Shown: in pieces, positions 45,857 to 55,273 of the stretch
How the letters are laid out: each line of letters starts with the position of its first letter
How positions within the stretch are numbered: the stretch's first letter is position 1
Assembly (NCBI GenBank): GCA_015069295.1
Contig: SVIW01000001.1
Location: 337,249-401,248, forward strand
Direction: 5' to 3'
Length of the DNA: 64,000 nt
Origin: Clostridiales bacterium
GTDB taxonomy: Bacteria; Bacillota; Clostridia; Christensenellales; Borkfalkiaceae
Notes under the pieces: generated by a model
Databases searched by the model: none
The model's input: the letters and a program-made list of their open reading frames with translations, nothing else
Told to the model about the DNA's origin: nothing
Position numbers and translations under genes: made by a program

Positions 45857-46969
45857 TCAAAGCAGCCCTTCCGCGCGCATATCCTCGTACGCGCATTCCA
45901 CGAGCCTTAAATGCTCGCCCGTAAAAACGCGGGGCCATTCTAAAATATGCATACCGATTACGACAGAAATCTGCTTTTCCGAGTCCACCATAAGATAGGA
46001 GCCCGCCGCGCCGTCCCAACCGAACTCCCCTTTGGGCAGCCCCCATTCGGTCGGCTTTAATCTCGTCCGTACACCCAACCCGTAGCCGTAATCTTCGCCT
46101 TGAATACAGGTAAACGTATTGTTGACCGATAGAGAAGAACGCTCCGTCCTAATAAGGTCTAACGTTTCTTTTTTCAATAAGCGGTACCCGTCGGCGGAAA
46201 CGCCGCCGCAAGCAAGCGTAGCGGCAAATTTCGCATAATCGTCCACGCAGCTGATTACGCCCGCGCCGCCACTGTCGTGATTCTCGCTGAAAACGTGCAT
46301 ATTTTTCTTTTCCGCCGGCGTAAATCCACCCTCTTGGGTACAAGCATACACGTCGAAAATTTCCGCGCCCGTTCTATGGAAAAACGAATTTTGCATACCC
46401 AGGGGCTTAAAGATTACTTCGTCCATATATTCGGAAAAGCGTTTCCCGGCGACCACCTCGACCACCGCGCCCAAGACGTCGTGGCAAAGACTGTACTCAA
46501 AGCGTTCCCCCGGCTTGAATAAAAGGGGAGTTTGAATATACCGCCCGACAATCTCTCGCGTGGAGGGCGCGGGATTGTTTTTAAGAAGCTCTACAATCGG
46601 CGGCGTACATAAATTATACGAAAGCCCCGCCGTCATCGTCAAAAGCCGCTCGATTGTAATTTCGCCCTTCGCCGACCTTTCTTTTCCGTTTGACAGCCAA
46701 AACGCCTGCTCGTATTCGGGAAGATACTTTTCCACCGTATCGGACAAAGCCAATTTTCCCTCTTCCACAAGCCGCATTACGCAAGCCACCGTCAGGGGTT
46801 TCGTGCAGGAATACAAAGCCAAGAGTTCCTTACCGTTCGCCTCGCCATTCGCAGAGGAAACGCAACGAAAAAGGGGGGTATATCCGCGTTGAATACAAAA
46901 ATCAAGATACGGAATTCCCTTGTCTTTAATTAACTCTTCAATATAATTTTTTGTCCTTTCGCCTTTCAC
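45857..46969 (-). CDS. serine hydrolase of beta-lactamase/esterase superfamily
   Basis: LYSCTKPLTVACVMRLVEEGKLALSDTVEKYLPEY (SxxK); FEYSLCHDVLGAVVE; GWDGAAGSYLMVD. Confidence 0.85.
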   Translation of the reverse strand: MKGERTKNYIEELIKDKGIPYLDFCIQRGYTPLFRCVSSANGEANGKELLALYSCTKPLTVACVMRLVEEGKLALSDTVEKYLPEYEQAFWLSNGKERSAKGEITIERLLTMTAGLSYNLCTPPIVELLKNNPAPSTREIVGRYIQTPLLFKPGERFEYSLCHDVLGAVVEVVAGKRFSEYMDEVIFKPLGMQNSFFHRTGAEIFDVYACTQEGGFTPAEKKNMHVFSENHDSGGAGVISCVDDYAKFAATLACGGVSADGYRLLKKETLDLIRTERSSLSVNNTFTCIQGEDYGYGLGVRTRLKPTEWGLPKGEFGWDGAAGSYLMVDSEKQISVVIGMHILEWPRVFTGEHLRLVECAYEDMRAEGLL

Positions 46970-46976
46970 AAACCAC

Positions 46977-48551
46977 CTAATTTAAATATCCTTTTGCCTT
47001 TACCAACTCGATAAACACTTTCGCCGTTACGCACGCGTCGTCGAAAGCACGGTGATGATTAAACGTAAGCCCGTAGTAATCGGCAACGGTATTCAGCTTA
47101 TAATTCGCCAATTTCCCGCGCAGCACCTCTTGCGCTAAGGAAAGAGTATCGTACTGTTTTTTATCGAACATATACCCGTGCTGTTCGCCGTAATATTGCA
47201 CGAAACGGTAGTCAAACCCGACGTTATGCCCCACGAGCAAAGCGCCGTCTGTAAACTTGTAAAAATCCGCCAGCACTTTATCCACCTCGGGCGCGCCGAC
47301 GAGGTCGGCGTCGGTAATCCCCGTCAGGTTGATAATCTCCCTCGACAGCCGATCGGGACAAGCGATAAAGGAAGAGAATTTTTCTACCATTTCCCCGTTT
47401 ACGATTTTCACCGCGCCAAGCTCGATAATTTTATCCATTCTGCCCATCGCGGGGTTGTTGTTTAACCCCGTCGTTTCGATATCGAAGCAAACGAAAACGT
47501 TATTTTTCAAATCCGCGGGCTTGGAAAGATCGTCGAAAAACCCCGTCTGCTTATAATCGGTATACGGCTGCGGGAACACGGTATGGTAAAATTTCGGTAC
47601 GGGCTTTCCCTTTCTCGCCACGGGCTCAAAGCCTGCGGGCGGCTGCCCGTAATTGATTTTCGCCGCTTTAAACGAACGCGAGCCTCTGTACTCCTCGTTT
47701 TCGCCCGTTATCACGATATTGTCCCCTATCTTGATTTCACGAACTTTTTCCACCGTCGCTTTCTTGGGGAAATAGGTCGTGCGGAGATTTGCCGTCCCGT
47801 CCGTAAGCGAGAGGGAAAACCTCGTCTTTTCCACGTCCTCGCCCGTCCTTTCGTTGTGGCGAACGTATTTAATTTCTTCAATATAAGTAACTTTTCCGCA
47901 GACGGAATACGGTTCTTCCAGCTGATGACAGTCCGCCATATATACCGCTTGTTCGATCGGAAAATCCGCCCCGTCGATTTTTTGATATTCACATACGGGG
48001 AAACGCCGAATTTCCACCGCCGCAATCTCTTCTTTATCTTCGGGAACTTCGTTTAAAATCGAGGTGTCTAAGGGAGCTTTTTCCACGATGCGCACGTTGC
48101 CGTAAAAACTGCCGCAAAACCCGCTCATCAAATACCTGCTTACCTCGTCCAGTATTTTTCCCGAAGAAAAAAGCGACTGTTCTCCCGACGCGATATCCAC
48201 GTAAAAATGTGCGCCGGAAGAAAGCATTTCCACCTCGATGCTACCCTCTTCTAAAAACGCCGCCGCGGCAGGAAAGGTCTTTTGCATATACGAAAAAATC
48301 TTCTCTTTGACCGTTTCAGCGTCAGGGACGCGCTTTACGATTTTGACCGTAGCAGAAAATCCGTCCGGCAAAAACTCCGCGCATATCTTCTTTGCTTGCG
48401 CCTCTTCCAGCGCCGAATACGTCTTGTCCGTTACCAAGAAAAACTCGACCTCGCCCGTTTTCTTCTCTACGGTCAGTCCGCACAAAATCGCGTTTTTTAA
48501 TCCGTTTAATTGTCGTATCTTCGCAAGATACTCCTCTACTTTATTCGCCAT
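46977..48551 (-). CDS. PolC-like N-terminal/OB-fold/3'-5' exonuclease protein without polymerase domain
   Basis: VFVCFDIETTGLNNNPAMGRMDKIIELGAVKI...HNVGFDYRF...HHRAFDDACVTAKVF (DEDDh exo); upstream OB-like KVTYIEEIKYVRHNERTG...RFSLSLTDGT; located between ispG and rimP. Confidence 0.75.
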   Translation of the reverse strand: MANKVEEYLAKIRQLNGLKNAILCGLTVEKKTGEVEFFLVTDKTYSALEEAQAKKICAEFLPDGFSATVKIVKRVPDAETVKEKIFSYMQKTFPAAAAFLEEGSIEVEMLSSGAHFYVDIASGEQSLFSSGKILDEVSRYLMSGFCGSFYGNVRIVEKAPLDTSILNEVPEDKEEIAAVEIRRFPVCEYQKIDGADFPIEQAVYMADCHQLEEPYSVCGKVTYIEEIKYVRHNERTGEDVEKTRFSLSLTDGTANLRTTYFPKKATVEKVREIKIGDNIVITGENEEYRGSRSFKAAKINYGQPPAGFEPVARKGKPVPKFYHTVFPQPYTDYKQTGFFDDLSKPADLKNNVFVCFDIETTGLNNNPAMGRMDKIIELGAVKIVNGEMVEKFSSFIACPDRLSREIINLTGITDADLVGAPEVDKVLADFYKFTDGALLVGHNVGFDYRFVQYYGEQHGYMFDKKQYDTLSLAQEVLRGKLANYKLNTVADYYGLTFNHHRAFDDACVTAKVFIELVKAKGYLN

Positions 48552-49596
48552 CTAACAACAACCTTATTTCTTTCAAAAATTCCTCTTCGGCAGTCTCTAT
48601 ACCCACCTTTTTAAAGGGTTCGCCCTTTTTAAAAATAAGACAAGCCCCGTTGCCGCCCGCAATTCCCAAATCGGCGTCCCTCGCCTCGCCGGGCCCGTTG
48701 ACGACGCACCCCATCACGGCGACCTTCGCCCGCTTTTTATATCCTTGCACAAAGGCGGTAACCTTGTTTGCCAATTCCATACTCTCCCAAGCGCAGCGCC
48801 CGCAGGTAGGGCAAGACACCACCTCGACAAACTCCTCGTCTTTCCCGCACGCGCGCAAAATATGCTTTGCCGCGTACACTTCTTTCACGGGGTCGTCCGT
48901 CAACGAAACGCGAATCGTGTCTCCTATTCCTTGCAACAGCAAACTGCCGATACCGACCGCGCTTTTTACCACGCCCGCCTCGTAGCTCCCCGCCTCGGTT
49001 ACCCCAAGATGTAACGGGTACGAAGTCAAATTAGACAGCAGCAGGTACGAGTCTACGGTCAATTTTACGTCCGAAGCCTTGACGGAAATAACGACGTCCT
49101 CCACCCCGAACTTTTCCAAAATCCCCACGTTATACAGCGCGCTTTCCACCAACGCGCGAGGACTTTTTCCGTACTTTTCCAAAAATCCCTTTTCAATACT
49201 CCCCGTGTTTGCGCCCACGCGCACGGGAATACGATGCGCCTTGATACAGTCGGCAACGAGTTTTATTTCCTTTTCTCCACCGATATTGCCGGGATTGATA
49301 CGCACCTTGTTCGCCCCGTTTTCAATCGCCATTATCGCAAGCTTGGGGGAAAAATGAATATCCGCCACCAAAGGCGTACGGATTTTTTCCACGACGGATT
49401 TTACCGCCAAAGCGTCCGCCTCGTCGGCAATTGCCACGCGCACGATCTCGCAGCCCGCGTTTTCAAGCGCGCGAATTTGTTCGACTGTCTTTTCCACGTC
49501 CGCCGTTTTCGTCGTCGTCATCGATTGGATTTTTACCCGTTCTCCCCCGCCGATCTTCACACCGCCGATAGAAACGAGTTTCGTCTGCTTGTTCAT
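48541..49596 (-). CDS. ispG: flavodoxin-dependent (E)-4-hydroxy-3-methylbut-2-enyl-diphosphate synthase
   Basis: GERVKIQSMTTTKTADVEKTVEQI; VRINPGNIGGEKE; VSCPTCGRCAWESMELAN; VMGCVVNGPGEARDADLGIAGG. Confidence 0.96.
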   Translation of the reverse strand: MNKQTKLVSIGGVKIGGGERVKIQSMTTTKTADVEKTVEQIRALENAGCEIVRVAIADEADALAVKSVVEKIRTPLVADIHFSPKLAIMAIENGANKVRINPGNIGGEKEIKLVADCIKAHRIPVRVGANTGSIEKGFLEKYGKSPRALVESALYNVGILEKFGVEDVVISVKASDVKLTVDSYLLLSNLTSYPLHLGVTEAGSYEAGVVKSAVGIGSLLLQGIGDTIRVSLTDDPVKEVYAAKHILRACGKDEEFVEVVSCPTCGRCAWESMELANKVTAFVQGYKKRAKVAVMGCVVNGPGEARDADLGIAGGNGACLIFKKGEPFKKVGIETAEEEFLKEIRLLLDGE

Positions 49597-49609
49597 AACG
49601 CCCCCAAGG

Positions 49610-50089
49610 TCAATTTTTCTCTTTCTTTTCCGCCTTGTCCGCTTTCATCATTTGCTTAAGCTCGGACATAAACGAGGACAAATCCTTAAAGGAACGGTAT
49701 ACGGAAGCGTAGCGCACGTACGCAACCTCGTCCACCTTTTTCAAGCGTTCCATAACCATTTCGCCGATGGCTTTGGTCGTGATTTCGCTTTCCATACTGT
49801 TGTAGACCTGCTTGGAAATATCCTCGACCATTTCGTCGATTACCGACATCGGCACGGGGCGTTTTTCACAGGATTTAATAATCCCGTTGCGGATTTTTTC
49901 CGCGTTAAAAGATTGGCGAGTTCCGTTGTTTTTCACCACCAAAACGGGAATCACTTCTATCGTTTCATAGGTCGTAAATCTCCGCCCGCAACCCGTACAT
50001 TCTCTTCTTCTTCGAATCGCCTTATCGTCGTCTGCCGAGCGCGAATCCACTACTTTACTTTCCGTACAATCGCAATATAAACACTTCAT
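49610..50089 (-). CDS. nrdR: transcriptional repressor NrdR
   Basis: [45 protein letters not shown]-cone. Confidence 0.97.
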   Translation of the reverse strand: MKCLYCDCTESKVVDSRSADDDKAIRRRRECTGCGRRFTTYETIEVIPVLVVKNNGTRQSFNAEKIRNGIIKSCEKRPVPMSVIDEMVEDISKQVYNSMESEITTKAIGEMVMERLKKVDEVAYVRYASVYRSFKDLSSFMSELKQMMKADKAEKKEKN

Positions 50090-50124
50090 ATTTCACCTTT
50101 TCAACGCGTACACGGTGTCCCCGT

Positions 50125-51432
50125 TTACGATTTCTTCCCCTTTCTTTCCCGTATTTTCGTTACTTCCCGTTCGTACCCGTTTTCGCTCGGCGTATAATAC
50201 ACCTTGTCTTTCAGCGAATCAGGCAAGTACTGCTGCTCGACGTACCCGCCGTAATTGTGCGGATATTTATACGCCGCGCTGTTTTTCTTATCCTCGCTTG
50301 AACCAAAACTATTGTCCTTTAAATAGGGCGGCACGTTGTCGTCGGGACAGTTTCTCGCGTCCGCTTTCGCCGCGTACATAGCGTTGACGACGGAATTACT
50401 CTTCTCCGCCTCGCAAACGTAAATTATCGCCTCGGACAAGGGAATCATCGCTTCGGGATAGCCTATCTTTTCCAAAGCGTACATTGCAGAAGTCGCTATT
50501 TGCAACGCGCGCGGGTCTGCCATTCCCACGTCCTCAGCCGAATGTACCACCAACCGCCGCGCAAGCAGCATCGGGTCGCAACCGCCCTCAATCAAGCGCA
50601 TCGCGTAATAGAGCGCGGCATTCGCGTCGCTCCCCCGCAAGGACTTACAAAACGCGGAAAGGAAATCGTAATACGAGTCTTCGTTGTACGAAAGCGCCCG
50701 TCTTTGTATCGACTGTTCGGCGTCGGTTAAGGTAATTTCTATCCTCCCCTCGCTATTGGGCGCCGTCGTCAAAGCGGCAAGCTCTAAAGCGTTGTACGCC
50801 GAGCGCAAATCCCCGCCCGCCATGCGTGCGATATGCGCAATCGCTTCCTTCGTCGCCGTTACGTTTTGTTTTCCAAGCCCCTTATGGCGGTTTTTTATCG
50901 CCGCGTTTAACGCCCCGACGATATCCTCGTCCGTCAAGTGCTTAAACTCGAACACCCGACAGCGGGAAACGATAGCAGGGGTCATCGAAGCGTACGGATT
51001 CTCCGTCGTCGAACCGATAAAAATAATCGTACCTTGCTCGATAGCGGGCAGCAACGAATCGCTTTGCGTTTTGCTAAACCGATGACACTCGTCCAGCAAA
51101 AGATAGGTGCGCTTGTTAAAAAGCTTTAAATTATCCCGTGCCTTATCCACCGCTTTTTTTACGTCCGCAACGCCCGCGTTGACGGCGTTCAGCTTGATAA
51201 ATTCGCCGTTCGTCCGCAAAGCGATAATATTGGCAAGAGTCGTTTTCCCGCAACCGGGCGGGCCCCAAAAAATACAGCTCCCCAGCCGATCGGTCGCAAT
51301 GGCGCGGCGCAGAAGCGAGCCTTCCGCAACGATATGCTTTTGCCCGATAAATTCGTCCAGCGAATTGGCGCGCATTCTTTCCGCGAGCGGTTTCGCTTTT
51401 TCTTCGTTGTTGTTAAAATCAAATAAATCCAT
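50125..51432 (-). CDS. rarA: replication-associated recombination protein RarA/MgsA (AAA+)
   Basis: IFWGPPGCGKTTLANIIA; LLLDECHRFSKTQSDSLLPAIEQGTIIFIGSTTENP. Confidence 0.95.
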   Translation of the reverse strand: MDLFDFNNNEEKAKPLAERMRANSLDEFIGQKHIVAEGSLLRRAIATDRLGSCIFWGPPGCGKTTLANIIALRTNGEFIKLNAVNAGVADVKKAVDKARDNLKLFNKRTYLLLDECHRFSKTQSDSLLPAIEQGTIIFIGSTTENPYASMTPAIVSRCRVFEFKHLTDEDIVGALNAAIKNRHKGLGKQNVTATKEAIAHIARMAGGDLRSAYNALELAALTTAPNSEGRIEITLTDAEQSIQRRALSYNEDSYYDFLSAFCKSLRGSDANAALYYAMRLIEGGCDPMLLARRLVVHSAEDVGMADPRALQIATSAMYALEKIGYPEAMIPLSEAIIYVCEAEKSNSVVNAMYAAKADARNCPDDNVPPYLKDNSFGSSEDKKNSAAYKYPHNYGGYVEQQYLPDSLKDKVYYTPSENGYEREVTKIRERKGKKS

Positions 51433-51443
51433 ACTTTCTTCCG

Positions 51444-52223
51444 TTACCGTAAAGCTTTTTTTATGGAGGGCGCGTTGGCTTTGCCAATCTCATAGCCCTT
51501 ATCGTATGCAAACTGCAAACGCTTTAATTTGTACTGATTCATATCCCCCAAGTCGGGTTCTAACCAAAAATCGATGATTTTTTCGTTATCCTTTCTTTTT
51601 CTGCGCGTCTTATAATTATCCAAAATATCGAAGGTATCAAAGACGACGCTCAAAGTCCCCGGATGCTTTTCCTTACTGCAAGCCTTTTGCCCCAAGACGT
51701 CCACCGCCACCACGATATCCGCGCCCATCGCCTTGACCTGCGGAACGGGTACCCGCTCTAAAATCCCCCCGTCAATCAAGCGCATCCCCTCCTTTTCCAA
51801 AGGATGAAACACGGCGGGAATCGTCGCAGACGCCACTACCGCGTCCAATACGCTCCCTTCTTTACACTCGACAATCGATTGCGTGCACATATCCACCGCC
51901 ACCGCGCAAAAAGGGATTTTTAAATCGGAAAAATACGCCTCTCCCAAATACCGTTTCAAAAGATTTCGCATTTTGTCCGTACCGAAAAGTCCGCCCCGAC
52001 GGTGTTTCACGGAAAGCAAATCCCGCAAATGCAATCCAAGAACCGCCTTGCGGATTTCCGCCGCCGTCAACCCGTAAGCATACGCCGCACCCACGACGGC
52101 GCCCATCGAAGACCCCGCAATATACGAAGGAGCTACGCCTTCTTCCTCCAACGCCTGCAAAAAACCGATATGCGCCACGCCGCGGCTGCCGCCCGCGCTA
52201 AGCGCCAAACCCAATGTTTTCAT
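51444..52223 (-). CDS. patatin-like phospholipase family protein
   Basis: LALSAGGSRGVAHIGFLQALEEEGV; IAGSSMGAVVGAAYA (GxSxG); LIDGGILERVPV. Confidence 0.92.
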   Translation of the reverse strand: MKTLGLALSAGGSRGVAHIGFLQALEEEGVAPSYIAGSSMGAVVGAAYAYGLTAAEIRKAVLGLHLRDLLSVKHRRGGLFGTDKMRNLLKRYLGEAYFSDLKIPFCAVAVDMCTQSIVECKEGSVLDAVVASATIPAVFHPLEKEGMRLIDGGILERVPVPQVKAMGADIVVAVDVLGQKACSKEKHPGTLSVVFDTFDILDNYKTRRKRKDNEKIIDFWLEPDLGDMNQYKLKRLQFAYDKGYEIGKANAPSIKKALR

Positions 52224-52280
52224 TATTTTTCCTCCTTTCTATCTATGTAGTATGCGAAAGAAAGGAAAAATATTTTCGTT

Positions 52281-53141
52281 TTAGTCTTCCATACAACGAT
52301 ATGCGCCGAGAAGTTTACATTCCAACGTATTCTCTTGAATCGCCGACAGCATTTTTTCTACTTCCGGCGAAGCAATATCACATTCCGCCTCGATAAAAAA
52401 CCGATAATCCCCCGGCCGATTTTTCACGGGTCGGCTTTCGATTTTCGTCATATTTATCGAATACCTTGCAATGACTTGCAACAACTCTATCAAGCTACCC
52501 GGACGGTGCGGACAAACGGCGGAGAAGAAAATCTTTTTACTCGTTCTCGGCAAATTCGCTTCCCCACGCTTAATCAAAAGGAAATGCGTAAAATTATTTT
52601 TCTCGTCCGAAATACAGTCCTCTCCCATCACGAACCCCGCGCGCAAATTTTCGGTATGCGCGCCGACGATTGCCGCGCTTTTCCCCGATTCGTCCTCAAA
52701 GGCACGGGAAAGCCCAAACCCCGTCGATTCCGTCTCCCGAAGCGCCGCAAAGGGCAGTTCTTTACTCAAAAACGCCGCGCACTGGTCGAGCGCTTGACGG
52801 TGCGAATACACTCTGCCAATCTGCGAAAAATTTACACCCTCTTTATACACCAAACGGTGGTCGATACGGATAACCGTCTCTTTCATCGCGTACAGATTTT
52901 CCGCGTCCTGCAACAAATCGAGATTTTGCGATACGCCCCCTTGCAAGCTGTTTTCAATGGGAATTGCCGCCGCGTCCACTCTGCCGTTTTCCACCGCCGC
53001 CAATACTTCGGGGAAATTGCGGAAGGGCACGCATTCGTCCCAATCCGCAGCCGACTTTTTCACCGTCGCTTCCTTTTCCAAAAATCTCTTTGCCGCAAGG
53101 TGCGAATAGCTCCCTTCGGGCCCTAAAAACGCAATTTTCAT
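52281..53141 (-). CDS. pheA: prephenate dehydratase with ACT domain
   Basis: MKIAFLGPEGSYSHLAAKRF; AAIPIENSLQGGVSQNLDLL; KIESRPVKNRPGDYRFFIEAE. Confidence 0.94.
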   Translation of the reverse strand: MKIAFLGPEGSYSHLAAKRFLEKEATVKKSAADWDECVPFRNFPEVLAAVENGRVDAAAIPIENSLQGGVSQNLDLLQDAENLYAMKETVIRIDHRLVYKEGVNFSQIGRVYSHRQALDQCAAFLSKELPFAALRETESTGFGLSRAFEDESGKSAAIVGAHTENLRAGFVMGEDCISDEKNNFTHFLLIKRGEANLPRTSKKIFFSAVCPHRPGSLIELLQVIARYSINMTKIESRPVKNRPGDYRFFIEAECDIASPEVEKMLSAIQENTLECKLLGAYRCMED

Positions 53142-53153
53142 AACTCCACTCCT

Positions 53154-54176
53154 TTATACCTGTTCTGCAATATTGAGAAGCAATCTTTCCGTATCCTCCC
53201 AGCCAAGGCAAGGGTCGGTAATCGATTTCCCAAACACTTCGTCGTGCTTTTGCGAGCCCTCGACAAGGAAGCTTTCAATCATAAACCCTTTCACAATCTT
53301 TTTAAACGCTAAGTCAAACCGTCTGTTTTGCATAACCTCTTCGGCAATACGGATTTGCTGTTTGAATTGCTTGCCCGAATTGGAATGATTGCAATCGATA
53401 ATAATCGCAGGGTTTTCCAGCTTACTCCCTCTATACATCTCTTCCAGCTGCATCACCGTCTCGTAATGGAAATTGGGCACGTCCATACCCGCTCCGTCCA
53501 CGCCGCCGCGCAAAATCGCGTGCGCGTAAGGATTGCCGTCCGAACTGACCTGATAATTGCGGTATTTAAAAACCTGCGGGCTCTGCGCTGCAAAAATGGA
53601 ATTGACGAGCGCAATAATATTCCCGCTCATCGGGTTTTTCATACCCACGGGCGCGTCGATACCGCTTGCCACCTGTCTATGTAATTGATCCTCTACGCTG
53701 CGCGCTCCGACCGCGTGATAGGACAAAAGATCCTCTACGTACGCCGTGTTTTCGGGATAGAGCATTTCGTCCGCCGAGGTCAAGCCCGATTCGTTAATTG
53801 CCGCCAAATGCAAAGCGCGAATACTGCGAATCCCTCTTGCGATATCCGCCGCTCCCTCGGGGTCGGGCTGCAAGAACATCCCCTTATACCCCACCCCCTT
53901 AGTACGGGGTTTGTTGGTATAAACGCGGGGAACAATCACCAGCTTGTCTTTGACTTTTTCGTTTAACTTCCCAAGCCGAGAAATGTATTCGAGCGTAGGC
54001 GCGGGCTCGTGCGCAGAGCAAGGCCCTACGATGACGAGCATTTTATCGTTTCTGCCCGCAATCGTATCGCGAATTTCTTCGTCGCGTTCTTTCTTTATTT
54101 TTTTCATCTCCGCCGTCATCGGCGTTTCCGAAATAAACTCTTCGGGTTCGGGAATAAAATACTGCTTTTCCAACAT
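53154..54176 (-). CDS. aroF: 3-deoxy-7-phosphoheptulonate synthase (class I)
   Basis: KMLVIVGPCSAHEPAPTLEYISRLGKL; VPRVYTNKPRTKGVGYKGMFLQPD; VDCNHSNS-type IIDCNHSNSGK. Confidence 0.94.
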   Translation of the reverse strand: MLEKQYFIPEPEEFISETPMTAEMKKIKKERDEEIRDTIAGRNDKMLVIVGPCSAHEPAPTLEYISRLGKLNEKVKDKLVIVPRVYTNKPRTKGVGYKGMFLQPDPEGAADIARGIRSIRALHLAAINESGLTSADEMLYPENTAYVEDLLSYHAVGARSVEDQLHRQVASGIDAPVGMKNPMSGNIIALVNSIFAAQSPQVFKYRNYQVSSDGNPYAHAILRGGVDGAGMDVPNFHYETVMQLEEMYRGSKLENPAIIIDCNHSNSGKQFKQQIRIAEEVMQNRRFDLAFKKIVKGFMIESFLVEGSQKHDEVFGKSITDPCLGWEDTERLLLNIAEQV

Positions 54177-54192
54177 AACCAAAGCTCCTTTT

Positions 54193-54687
54193 TCAATTCT
54201 CTTTCGTAGGCGTTCTCTTTTCAATATACGCCTTTACCTTTTCGCTGACGTACTCGTCAATCGGCGTTTTAAAATGCAAACTGTTTCTTACTATAGACGA
54301 GCTGACGTGCAACAGTTCCTGCGGGCAGGGCAAGTACACCGCCGTAAGCTCGGGGTCGAGTTTTCTACTTGCGTAAAAGTTGGCGTTTTCAAAATCCAAA
54401 TCCACGCCGTTTCGAATCCCCCGCAAATAGATTTTTGTGTTTTCCCTTTTTAAAAGTTCGGCTACCGTGCCTTCAAAATCTATAATTTTTACCCGCGGAT
54501 CGCCCATATCCAAAGCCAACATTTCCTTGCGCTCTTCCGTTGTAAAATACGGAGTTTTCAAGGGGTTGACCATTACGGCAACCACCACCTCGTCAAACAT
54601 CTGCAAAGCCGTTTCAACGAGAGTTTTATGTCCCAAAGTCGGCGGGTCGAAAGAGCCCGCAAACACGCATTTTCTTTTTTCCGTCAT
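54193..54687 (-). CDS. coaD: pantetheine-phosphate adenylyltransferase
   Basis: CVFAGSFDPPTLGHKTLVETALQMFDEVVVAVMVNPLKTPYFTTEER; SSSIVR. Confidence 0.96.
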   Translation of the reverse strand: MTEKRKCVFAGSFDPPTLGHKTLVETALQMFDEVVVAVMVNPLKTPYFTTEERKEMLALDMGDPRVKIIDFEGTVAELLKRENTKIYLRGIRNGVDLDFENANFYASRKLDPELTAVYLPCPQELLHVSSSIVRNSLHFKTPIDEYVSEKVKAYIEKRTPTKEN

Positions 54688-55232
54688 TCTTGCACCCTCC
54701 TAAAAAAGGTGATATACGTCTTGCCGTATTTTCGCTCGTCGTATTTTTCCAAGCCCGCAACTTCGCCCTCAAAGGGACGGTCGCGCTCGTATACCGCAAT
54801 CCCGTTTTCCGACAAAATCCCTCTTTGCGCAATTTTTTCCAAGGCTTTTACCCCAAAATCAAAGCGGTAGGGCGGGTCGATAAAAATAATATCAAATTGC
54901 CCGCGCAAACCTTCCAAACAAACGAGATAATCACTGCCGGAAAGCTTTGCCTCTTCTCCCACGCCGATTTTTAAGCTTGCTAAATTTTTCTTAACGATGG
55001 CAAGACTTTCTTTCGAGCAATCGTTAAAAACAATCTCTTTTGCGCCGCGGGAAAGACTTTCCAAACCCAGCGCACCGCTGCCGGCAAACAAATCCAAAAC
55101 GCGTGCCCCGTGCAGCTTTAAAGCAAGAATATTAAACAGCGATTCCTTCGCCCGATCGGAAGTGGGGCGCACGTCGTCGCCTGCAAATTCCGCCAAGACT
55201 CTACTTCTGTATTTTCCGCCGATAATTCTCAT
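54684..55232 (-). CDS. rsmD: 16S rRNA (guanine(966)-N(2))-methyltransferase RsmD
   Basis: MRIIGGKYRSRVL; RPTSDRAKESLFNIL; VLDLFAGSGALGLESLSRGAKE; IFIDPPY. Confidence 0.95.
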   Translation of the reverse strand: MRIIGGKYRSRVLAEFAGDDVRPTSDRAKESLFNILALKLHGARVLDLFAGSGALGLESLSRGAKEIVFNDCSKESLAIVKKNLASLKIGVGEEAKLSGSDYLVCLEGLRGQFDIIFIDPPYRFDFGVKALEKIAQRGILSENGIAVYERDRPFEGEVAGLEKYDERKYGKTYITFFRRVQE

Positions 55233-55273
55233 AAAACCACCAAGATTATCCTTTCAATGCGTACCTGCCCTTA

